Below, one piece after another: positions 26,897 through 34,166 of a stretch of 64,000 nt of DNA (position 1 is the stretch's first letter; every line of letters begins with the position of its first letter). Source of the DNA: Calothrix sp. PCC 6303 (GTDB lineage: Bacteria > Cyanobacteriota > Cyanobacteriia > Cyanobacteriales > Nostocaceae); contig NC_019751.1 in assembly GCF_000317435.1 (NCBI RefSeq), positions 3,720,001 through 3,784,000 of the forward strand, written 5' to 3'. The notes under the pieces are model-generated. The model worked only from the letters and a program-made list of their open reading frames with translations. It did no database searches and was not told the origin of the DNA. A program made the position numbers and the translations under genes.

Positions 26897-27787
26897 ATGA
26901 AGCAAAATTTAGTCATCTTTGTATTGGGCGCGATCGCACTTCTCAGTTTACCCGGTTGTACTGGTAACACTTCCACCTCCTCAGATGTCACTACCACAAC
27001 CACACCAAGCGACACCCAAGCCTCAATCAAAGCTGGGGGTTCCAGTAGTGCGCTAGATTTTCTCCGAGCCTTAGAAGTCGCTTACGAATCTACTTCCAAA
27101 AATAAACAAATTACCCTTTTAGAGCCAGGACAATCGGAAAATATTATTGCGGGAATTAAACAGGGACTGGTGGATGTGGGAGCCATTTCCAAAACCTTGA
27201 AACCGGAAGAAAATGATGGTACATTAGAATTTCGTGAAGTAGCTAAAGATGCCCTGGTAGTTGCTACTAATTCTAGTGTGACCGGTGTAAAAAATCTCAC
27301 TACTGAAAACCTCAAAGCCATTTACAGCGGTAGCGTTACTAACTGGCAGCAATTAGGGGGACAAAATGCCCAAATTGTAGTGCTTGATCGTCCCGAAGAT
27401 GAATCTGCCAAGCGTCTCCTACGTAAATACTATTTAGGTAAAGATTTAAAAAATGCAGCGAATGCTGTTGTCTTACGCAAAGAAGGAGAACTGATTCAGA
27501 CGATTCAAAGCACCCCCCATAGCATTGGTGCTTTCTCCTTGGCTCATGCAGTGTCTCATAAATTGCCTGTAAACCGTCTCAGCCTAAATAATATTGAACC
27601 CACATTGGAAAACCTGAAAACAGGTAAGTACCAAATGACGCGCACTATCACAGTTGTTTGGAGTAAAAAGGCTTCGGAGGCGACTAAATCCTTCATTAAT
27701 TATATCCTTAGTCCATCAGGAACGGAGATTTTAGAGCAGTCCAGTTTCGTTTCAATTACCCCAGCAGCAGTTTCCCAAGTGAAATGA
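26897..27787 (+). CDS. Phosphate-binding (PstS-like) lipoprotein
   Basis: 296 residues. The signal peptide ends in a lipobox (LLSLPGC, Cys21). The mature part has GGSSSALDFLRALEVAYE and ITLLEPGQSENIIAGIKQGLVDVGAISKTLKPEE, then a LTTENLKAIYSGSVTNWQQLGGQNAQIVVLDRPEDESAK segment and a SIGAFSLAH motif, characteristic of PstS/phosphate-type periplasmic binding proteins. No ABC transporter genes follow. Instead the stop overlaps the ATG of a histidine kinase by 4 bp (ATGA at 27784), so it may act as a ligand sensor for that kinase. Confidence 0.85.
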   Translation: MKQNLVIFVLGAIALLSLPGCTGNTSTSSDVTTTTTPSDTQASIKAGGSSSALDFLRALEVAYESTSKNKQITLLEPGQSENIIAGIKQGLVDVGAISKTLKPEENDGTLEFREVAKDALVVATNSSVTGVKNLTTENLKAIYSGSVTNWQQLGGQNAQIVVLDRPEDESAKRLLRKYYLGKDLKNAANAVVLRKEGELIQTIQSTPHSIGAFSLAHAVSHKLPVNRLSLNNIEPTLENLKTGKYQMTRTITVVWSKKASEATKSFINYILSPSGTEILEQSSFVSITPAAVSQVK

Positions 27788-29748
27788 TCATTCGTGCTAG
27801 ATACAAAAAACTTCCTGTTTCAGTTAAACTTCTATTTCCACCGTTGATCATCTTCCTCAGTTTATGGACTGCTGGAACTATTGGATTTGGGTATTTTGCC
27901 AAAAAAAACCTAGAACAGACTGCAAGTAAAGAGACGGAAGATCTAGCTATTTTACTACAGCAAGATTTGCAACAAAAGCAAAAATTACTCAGTTTAAAAG
28001 CTAGATGGATCAGTGAGGAAAAAAATGTAATTGAGGCGCTTTCTACTGCCGTTAATATAGGTAATTCTGGCGAGAATGACCCTTTATTGCTTCGCACCCT
28101 ATTACCTATCCAAGCAGCTTTAGAGCTAGATTTACTCAAAATTGTTGACACCAAAGGTCAACGCTTGACCTTTTCAAAGCAGGGTGCATTAAATCAAGCA
28201 AAATTGCAGGATTCGACTATCAAATCTGCGGCTAAAACTGGACTGGAGTTATCTGGTATTTTGATAGCAGAAAATATGGCTCCATCCTCCCTAGTTAGCT
28301 TCATCTCCATTAAGTCCTCAACAAAAATTTTAGCCACCTTAATTATCGGTATTGCTGTTGACGACAAGCTACTCCAAAGCATCCGAGGTAACACATCCAT
28401 GCATCTGGTTGCCTTTAAGGACAATCAGGTGAGCACTTCTACCTTAGCAGCTGAGAGTAAACAAAGCTGGGAAATTCCTAAGTCAAGCATACCACCCACC
28501 AGGATGAAAATAGGTGAGGAAGCTTACTTAGTTAAAACAGTTGAATTAGGGGGTTTTGATGGAGCGAGTCTCAAAATTGCCGTTCTGAAATCTCTCAAAG
28601 GTACAGAAAAAGCAGAGCAAAAGTTGTGGATTGTTGTGGGTAGTTTTGGACTATTGGGGGGTGTCTTAATTCTTGGGGTAATGGTTGTAGGGTTACATGC
28701 AACTCAAACTCTCAGTCGTCGCATTCAAGGTATGACTCAGGCAACTCAACAATTAGCTGACGGAAATCTAAATCTGCGTATCCCAGTGGATAATCAAGAT
28801 GAGGTGGGGGTGTTAGCGCAGGGGTTTAATATGATGGCAGAGCAGCTAATTATCCGCGATCAGTTATTGAATCAACAAATGCAGCGACTCAAAAGCACAA
28901 TTGAAGAGTTGCACCAGACTCAAAGTCAAATGGTACAAAGCGAAAAAATGTCGGCATTGGGGCAAATGGTGGCAGGGGTTGCCCATGAAATCAATAACCC
29001 AGTCAACTTTATTTTTGGCAACCTGATTTATGTTGAGCAATATACAGAAGATTTACTGCGATTAATTAAGTCTTATCAACAGCATTATCCCCAACCTCCC
29101 CAATCGCTACAGAAAGACTTGGATAATGTGGATTTAGACTTCGTGATTGAGGATTTGACGAAAATTCTTAAATCTATGAAAGTGGGTTGTGACCGCATTC
29201 GGGATATTGTCATGTCGTTGCGTAATTTTTCTCGCTTGGATGAAGCAGAATTCAAATCTGCTGATGTTCATGAGGGTATCGATAGCACGTTGATGATTTT
29301 GCAGCACCGACTCAAAGCAACACCAGGATCACCGCTAATTGAAATAGTTAAGGATTATGCCCAATTGCCTTTAGTTGAGTGTTATCCAGGACACATTAAT
29401 CAGGTGTTTATGAATTTACTCGCAAATGCCATTGATGCCTTGGAAGAATCTGCTGAAAAAACACAGCCTGGTAAAATTTCGATTTCCACCCAAGTTACCA
29501 GTAATAATAGGGTACAAATTGCGATCGCAGACAATGGTATAGGCATTCCTGAAGAAGTGCGATCGCGCATTTTTGATCCTTTCTTCACCACCAAACCCAT
29601 CGGTAAAGGTACGGGCTTGGGATTATCTATTAGTTACCAAATTATTACCCAAAAACACCATGGTCAGATTGAGTGCTATTCCACCCCAGGAGAGGGTACT
29701 AAATTTGTAGTTGAAATTCCAATTTGTCAATCTGAATCACGTATGTGA
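27784..29748 (+). CDS. Membrane sensor histidine kinase with HAMP domain
   Basis: 654 residues. A first membrane helix (about 15-38) is followed by a periplasmic domain to about 280. Then come a second membrane helix (about 281-305) and a HAMP domain (306-360) with a coiled coil to about 395. HisKA has His401 in [17 protein letters not shown]. HATPase_c has an N box ([13 protein letters not shown]), G1 (IADNGIGIP) and a G2 loop ([11 protein letters not shown]). It is coupled by a 4-bp overlap to the PstS-like lipoprotein gene. No response regulator gene is adjacent, so its partner is encoded elsewhere. Confidence 0.93.
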   Translation: MIIRARYKKLPVSVKLLFPPLIIFLSLWTAGTIGFGYFAKKNLEQTASKETEDLAILLQQDLQQKQKLLSLKARWISEEKNVIEALSTAVNIGNSGENDPLLLRTLLPIQAALELDLLKIVDTKGQRLTFSKQGALNQAKLQDSTIKSAAKTGLELSGILIAENMAPSSLVSFISIKSSTKILATLIIGIAVDDKLLQSIRGNTSMHLVAFKDNQVSTSTLAAESKQSWEIPKSSIPPTRMKIGEEAYLVKTVELGGFDGASLKIAVLKSLKGTEKAEQKLWIVVGSFGLLGGVLILGVMVVGLHATQTLSRRIQGMTQATQQLADGNLNLRIPVDNQDEVGVLAQGFNMMAEQLIIRDQLLNQQMQRLKSTIEELHQTQSQMVQSEKMSALGQMVAGVAHEINNPVNFIFGNLIYVEQYTEDLLRLIKSYQQHYPQPPQSLQKDLDNVDLDFVIEDLTKILKSMKVGCDRIRDIVMSLRNFSRLDEAEFKSADVHEGIDSTLMILQHRLKATPGSPLIEIVKDYAQLPLVECYPGHINQVFMNLLANAIDALEESAEKTQPGKISISTQVTSNNRVQIAIADNGIGIPEEVRSRIFDPFFTTKPIGKGTGLGLSISYQIITQKHHGQIECYSTPGEGTKFVVEIPICQSESRM

Positions 29749-30055
29749 CATGTTTATTTGGGTAATACCAATTTTATACAGGATTCAAAAAATGTTTGCG
29801 ACAGATTATCTGACCCGCATTAGAATCAACAACCCCACCCTATAGACAGTTTTGGTTGTTTTGGGATTAGTGCGTACAGCCCTTTGGGCATGAAAACAGC
29901 GAAGCTGAACGTATAGCCCTTTGGGCATTAAAGAAAGGCTTCCAGCCGCTCCGCAGGAGCTAGTTCTAGCTTGCGCAACGAGAGTCGTTCGCGTTTTGGT
30001 TGTTTGAGTTGGAGTGCGATCGCAGGTTTAAGGAAGCGATCGCATACCCCCTTGC
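29749..30055. repeat. Intergenic region with short repeats
   Basis: 307 bp. It contains TAATACCAATTTTATACAG (a dispersed string), two copies of AGCCCTTTGGGCAT (29878-29891 and 29918-29931), a GCTCCGCAGGAGC stem, and TTGCGCAACGAGAGTCGTTCGCG, which recurs almost unchanged at about 30926-30950. No gene was seen. Confidence 0.6.
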
Positions 30056-30835
30056 TTATTCAGCCTGTTGTGCAACTTTTCTTACATCATCCACACTTAA
30101 CTCCAAAGCCTCCGCTATCTGCGTGATCGTCAATCCAGCAGCTAACATTGCTGGTACAGCAAGTAACTTTCCTTTCTGCTCTCCTTCCTCGAAAGCTTGT
30201 TGATAAAATCTTGTTTGCTTTAACTCGCTTAATCCAAACATTTCCTGTATCTCCTCAATCTTCATAGTAGGAAACTTATAAACCAATATCGTTTCGATTA
30301 TTTGTAACAATTGTTGCTGTTGTTGTCCTGCCTCAACTTCCTGATTGGTTCTGGTAATCAACTCCCTGGCTGACTCGATTGCCCTGTTTTGATTTTCGAT
30401 GATTAACTTAATCGTAGCAATACCAACGGGTAGGGATGCAACTTCCTCTAGTTCATCTAGGTAAATGATGGTAATTCTTCCAGAAGCAAAGGATTCGCGG
30501 TAATGGATGATTGATGCGGTGTCAATATTTCGACTTGGATAAATCACGAAAGCGAACCAATCATTTTCGGGTTTATTTTGCCGCAAGTATAAATTAATTT
30601 CTGTAAATAGGCGTGAATATATTCCCAAATCCTCTTGAAACTGAACCTCGACAAAGTAAATTGGCTGTTCTTGACTTTGGGGAATAAATACACCATCTAT
30701 ACGAAATGCTGTTTGCTTGATTTCAACTGATGAAAATTGATATTTACTGGCGATTTCAGGGGAATTACCAATTAGTTCAAAGAAGATGCTGGGAAATTCT
30801 TGAAAGAGACGGTAAAAGATGCTGTCTGTTTTCAC
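30056..30835 (-). CDS. Rpn family (DUF2887) PD-(D/E)XK nuclease
   Basis: 259 residues, full length. The nuclease core includes FRIDGVFIP (Asp) and IYFVEVQFQED (Glu-x-Gln). The rest matches cyanobacterial DUF2887/Rpn proteins: SLPVGIATIKLIIENQNRAI, IIETILVYKFPTMKIEEIQEMFGLSELKQTRFYQQAFEEG and a C-terminal helix-turn-helix-like repeat AAGLTITQIAEALELSVDDVRKV. Rpn proteins promote RecA-independent recombination in other bacteria. It is paralogous to the truncated copy at 16469-17215. The start ATG at 30833-30835 gives the canonical MKTDSIFYRLF. Confidence 0.9.
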   Translation of the reverse strand: MKTDSIFYRLFQEFPSIFFELIGNSPEIASKYQFSSVEIKQTAFRIDGVFIPQSQEQPIYFVEVQFQEDLGIYSRLFTEINLYLRQNKPENDWFAFVIYPSRNIDTASIIHYRESFASGRITIIYLDELEEVASLPVGIATIKLIIENQNRAIESARELITRTNQEVEAGQQQQQLLQIIETILVYKFPTMKIEEIQEMFGLSELKQTRFYQQAFEEGEQKGKLLAVPAMLAAGLTITQIAEALELSVDDVRKVAQQAE

Positions 30836-31428
30836 AAAGGTGATTATTTCAACGCAGAGTTCTGATAATTTTTCAACTTATCATAGTTTTACAGCCCGTG
30901 GAATGATGTCTTGAGTGGGTATTTGCGCGACGAGAGTCGTTCGCGTTTATAAGGGTTTGTGGGAGAATGGGAACGTAGCTTGTCAGACCCAAGTCGTAAG
31001 TCGTTGGCGTTACATATTTCAATCAGCTACATATTTCCAAGCAAATTTCAGATGAGCGATCGCTATCTACTATTACCGCTACCCGTGACTAGACATACGA
31101 GGTTCTTGCTTCTATCTGAACTGTGGTGCTTAAGAAGAACACAGATAAACACGTTACGTTTTTACCTGTGCTCATAAACCAAAATGTATCTCTGATTTCC
31201 CCATCTTAATATTTTTCGAGTCAGATAAACAAAATTCACAAAAAAACTGTAACTAATTTTACAAAATTCTCACATTCTTCTCAAAAAAGTAGGATAATCG
31301 GGCTATAGCTATCTGAAAATACTTAGAAATTGGGCTTTTAAAAGTGCTATTAGTCTTGATTAGTCAGATTTTAGCTAGTCTCTAGCCACTCAAAGTATAA
31401 TTAACGACAAGTAGTGAGAGAAACCTAT
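30836..31428. other. Intergenic region upstream of glutamate dehydrogenase
   Basis: 593 bp. Left part holds a copy of the GCGACGAGAGTCGTTCGCG hairpin (about 30926-30950). A HIP1-like GCGATCGC lies at 31056-31063. From 31200 on, the DNA is very AT-rich, consistent with a promoter region for the downstream dehydrogenase. No coding frame was judged real, and I did not find a clear NtcA-type GTA-N8-TAC site. Confidence 0.5.
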
Positions 31429-32715
31429 ATGAATTCAACCTCTCTTTTTTCCCTAGAAACACCCTCTCCAGCTTATATTTGTCCTTTTGATCAAGCTTGC
31501 AGTTACTTAGAAGCTGCTGCAAAAGAATTAAGACTTGATTTAGGTATATTAGAAATACTTAGCAGACCTCGTAAAGCAATCACAGTTTCCATTCCCCTGA
31601 AGTTGGATAATGGAGATGTTCGGGTTTTAGCTGGACATCGAGTCCAACATTCGGATGTTCTTGGTCCTTACAAAGGAGGTATTCGCTACCATCCAGCAGT
31701 GACACTACGGGAAGTATCTGCATTAGCCATGTTAATGACTTGGAAATGTGCATTACTGGGAATCCCCTTTGGTGGTGCCAAGGGAGGTATTGCTATAGAT
31801 CCAAAAAAATATAGTGTCGGGGAACTGGAACGACTTACTCGTCGCTTTACAAATGAGTTAATTAAAGATATCGGACCTTCAGTAGATATACCAGCGCCTG
31901 ATATGGGGACTTCGGCACGAGAAATGGCTTGGATTATGGATACATATTCTAAAAACGTTGGTCATGCAGTTCCAGGAGTAGTTACAGGTAAGCCTCTATC
32001 AATTGGTGGTTCCTTGGGTAGGGAAATGGCAACTGGAAGAGGTGTGATGATTATTACTCGTGAAGCCTTGTCAGATTTAGGAAAATCACTCAAAGGTGTG
32101 CGGGTTGCAATTCAAGGTTTTGGGAATGTCGGTAGTGCAGCAGCACATTTGTTTCAAGAAGCGGGTGCAAAGGTAATTGCTGTATCCACTGGTGCGGGTG
32201 GGTTATATGCAGAAACAGGTTTGGATATTCCCAATTTAAAAGCTTATATGTTGGAGAATGGTAAAAGTTTACTTGGTTATCCTCAAGCAAAACCAATTAG
32301 TAATGAAGAATTGTTGCAGTTACCGTGTGATGTTTTAGTTCCCGCAGCCTTGGAAAATCAAATTACCGAAGATAATGTAAATGCGGTGAAGGCTGCCATA
32401 GTTGTAGAAGCTGCAAATAGTCCAGTTACAATACAGGCAAGTTTGTCACTTGAAAGCAGAGGTGTCACGGTTTTACCAGATATTTTGGCAAATGCAGGTG
32501 GTGTTGTTGTCAGTTATTTGGAATGGGTTCAGGGTTTATCTTACCTGTTTTGGGATGAGGAACGGGTGAATCGGGAGATGGAAAAGTTGATGGTGCAAGC
32601 TTATCGTCATGTTGTAGAGAAAGCGCAGCAGCGACAGATTAGTTTTCGTTTGGCGGCTTATACTTTGGGTGTGGGGAGAGTTGCCGAAGCTTTGGGGGAT
32701 CGAGGATTGTATTAG
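31429..32715 (+). CDS. gdhA: Glu/Leu/Phe/Val dehydrogenase (glutamate dehydrogenase type)
   Basis: 428 residues from the ATG at 31429; a GTG lies five codons upstream (31414) in the same frame and cannot be excluded. It is a GDH of the hexameric NAD(P) type that interconverts glutamate and 2-oxoglutarate plus ammonium. Motifs: GYHRVQHS-type substrate region (AGHRVQHSDVLGPYKGGIRYHP), catalytic lysine region GIPFGGAKGGIAIDPK, PAPDMGTS, and Rossmann GFGNVGSAAAHLF. The C-terminal VLPDILANAGGVVVSYLEW is conserved. The short distance to the following IsrB-like element (about 10 bp) shows the element inserted right after this gene. Confidence 0.93.
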   Translation: MNSTSLFSLETPSPAYICPFDQACSYLEAAAKELRLDLGILEILSRPRKAITVSIPLKLDNGDVRVLAGHRVQHSDVLGPYKGGIRYHPAVTLREVSALAMLMTWKCALLGIPFGGAKGGIAIDPKKYSVGELERLTRRFTNELIKDIGPSVDIPAPDMGTSAREMAWIMDTYSKNVGHAVPGVVTGKPLSIGGSLGREMATGRGVMIITREALSDLGKSLKGVRVAIQGFGNVGSAAAHLFQEAGAKVIAVSTGAGGLYAETGLDIPNLKAYMLENGKSLLGYPQAKPISNEELLQLPCDVLVPAALENQITEDNVNAVKAAIVVEAANSPVTIQASLSLESRGVTVLPDILANAGGVVVSYLEWVQGLSYLFWDEERVNREMEKLMVQAYRHVVEKAQQRQISFRLAAYTLGVGRVAEALGDRGLY

Positions 32716-32724
32716 GGTCAATAA

Positions 32725-32745
32725 CTCAGGTCTAAAGACACTGAG
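32725..32745. repeat. Left terminal hairpin of the IsrB-like element
   Basis: Stem CTCAG (32725-32729) / CTGAG (32741-32745) with an inner GTCT/AGAC pairing. The identical 21-bp sequence occurs at 34072-34092. Subterminal hairpins of this kind are recognised by Y1 transposases at the ends of IS200/IS605 elements. Confidence 0.75.
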
Positions 32746-32947
32746 CTTGTAATCAACAAAGATTACGTGTTTGACTAGCTCACTAGAATATTTTTCTAGT
32801 TCCAAAACTAATCTTGATACGCACTTCCAAATACTTCCCCAGTTTGGATTATCTGCAAGACTGTTTGTTCAGTCGTTGGGTCAAGCCAAGACATTTTAGA
32901 TTAGTTGGGCGAGGGGACTTAAACTTTACTCCAAGGATTATCTCTTT
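32746..32947 (+). ncRNA. Candidate omega-RNA leader of the IsrB-like nuclease
   Basis: 202 bp between the left hairpin and the ORF, with four short perfect stems: GTAATC/GATTAC (32749-32766), CTAGAA/TTCTAG (32783-32799), GACTG/CAGTC (32859-32874) and TTGG/CCAA (32876-32889). IscB and IsrB guide RNAs are encoded upstream of the ORF, so position and structure fit. The guide would then derive from the flank, here the 3' end of gdhA. The RNA itself is inferred, not shown. AAGGA at 32933-32937 is the ribosome binding site for the ORF. Confidence 0.5.
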
Positions 32948-34120
32948 ATGCGAGTACCTGTAATTTCAAAAGACAATCTCCCTTTAATGCTAACTAAACC
33001 TAGTCGTGCTAGGCGTTGGATAAAAGAAGGAAAAGCAATCGGTAAATTTAATAAATTGGGAATATTTTATGTGAAGTTGTTAACTGAAGCCTCAGACGAA
33101 AAAATACAAGAAGTTGTAATTGGACTTGACCCTGGTAAAATGTTTTCTGGTGTAGCTGTTCAATCAAAAAAATATACCCTGCAAATGCTTCACTTGGTTT
33201 TACCTTTTAAAACCGTAAAAAATAGGATGGAGCAACGCTCAATAATGCGAAGAGGAAGACGCGGGAGAAGAATAAACCGCAAGCTTTCTTTCAAAAAACG
33301 CAGTCATCGTCAAGCAAGATTTGACAACAGAAAAAACAAAAAATTACCTCCAAGTATTCGAGCAAACAAGGACTTAGAATTCCGGGTAATAAATTTACTT
33401 TGCGAACTCTACCCAGTTTCAACAATTGTTATTGAAGAAGTTGAAGCAAAAGGAAGTAAGAGCTTTAGTCCTGTTATGGTAGGTCAAAGATTTCAAATAA
33501 ATAGGCTCTCAGAAATCGCAAGCATAAAGCTTAAAAAAGGTTGGGAAACATCAAACCTTCGTAAACATCTTGGAATGCATAAAGAAAAAACAGACAAGTC
33601 TTTGCAAATCCCAGAAACACACGCAGTCGATGCGATTACTTTAGCGAGTTCAGAATTTGTTAAATATAAATCGTTTGAAGGTAAAAATACACGCGGTGCT
33701 TCATGGGTAGGAAATGTTTCAATTACAGAATCTCAGTTCACAATTGTTCGCCGTCCTCCAATCAGCCGTAGACAATTACATTTGATGGTTCCAACAAAAG
33801 GTGGAAATAGACGAAAATATGGTGGAACTACAACTAGACATGGATTTAGAAAAGGCGATTATGTAAAGGCAACCCAAGGGAAGAAAACATTTTTTGGTTG
33901 GGTGAGTGGAGACACTGAAACTAAAGTCTCAGTAAGCGATGCCGACTGGAAAAGACTGGGGCAATGTACAGCTAAGAAGGTTCAGTTAGTGACACGTTCA
34001 ACTGGACTAATTATCAAGGCGACTAAAGTCGTTTCTCCTTCGGAGACGCTTTGCGAACGTGTCGCTTCCCTCTCAGGTCTAAAGACACTGAGTTTCCCCC
34101 ATCCCGCGAGGTCTTTATGA
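32948..34120 (+). CDS. RRXRR-domain RNA-guided nuclease homologue, IsrB-like (RuvC without HNH)
   Basis: 390 residues. N-terminal PLMP/RRXRR block: MRVPVISKDNLPLMLTKPSR and ARRWIKEGKA. RuvC-I has Asp61 in VIGLDPGKMFSGVAV. An Arg-rich bridge helix follows (residues 96-128, RRGRRGRRINRKLSFKKR). RuvC-II is VIEEVEAKG (Glu163/164), and RuvC-III is ETHAVDAITLA (His225, Asp228). IscB carries an HNH domain between RuvC-II and RuvC-III. Here that interval is only about 60 residues and has no HNH or Cys motif, so the protein fits the IsrB subgroup, ancestral to Cas9-type proteins. The tail (residues 360-390) is encoded by repeat-like DNA and the right terminal hairpin. No transposase gene is present, so the element needs one in trans. 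Confidence 0.82.
   Translation: MRVPVISKDNLPLMLTKPSRARRWIKEGKAIGKFNKLGIFYVKLLTEASDEKIQEVVIGLDPGKMFSGVAVQSKKYTLQMLHLVLPFKTVKNRMEQRSIMRRGRRGRRINRKLSFKKRSHRQARFDNRKNKKLPPSIRANKDLEFRVINLLCELYPVSTIVIEEVEAKGSKSFSPVMVGQRFQINRLSEIASIKLKKGWETSNLRKHLGMHKEKTDKSLQIPETHAVDAITLASSEFVKYKSFEGKNTRGASWVGNVSITESQFTIVRRPPISRRQLHLMVPTKGGNRRKYGGTTTRHGFRKGDYVKATQGKKTFFGWVSGDTETKVSVSDADWKRLGQCTAKKVQLVTRSTGLIIKATKVVSPSETLCERVASLSGLKTLSFPHPARSL
34072..34092. repeat. Right terminal hairpin of the IsrB-like element
   Basis: Exact direct copy of the 32725-32745 hairpin, with stem CTCAG (34072-34076) / CTGAG (34088-34092). It lies inside the last codons of the nuclease ORF, so the element end and the protein end overlap. 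The element would span about 32716-34110. Confidence 0.75.
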
Positions 34121-34166
34121 AAAGTGGAGTTTGTTCCTTTTCCCCCTGCTCCCTGCTCCCTGCCTC

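Noticed and set aside
30959-31177. 72-codon frame upstream of gdhA
   Set aside because: Irregular composition, no ribosome binding site and no recognisable domain; overlaps repeat and promoter DNA.
31200-31428. NtcA-type site upstream of gdhA
   Set aside because: I looked for GTA-N8-TAC with a suitable -10 and found no convincing match.
32090-32296. Antisense frame within gdhA
   Set aside because: Lies wholly within a conserved gene and has no similarity to known proteins.
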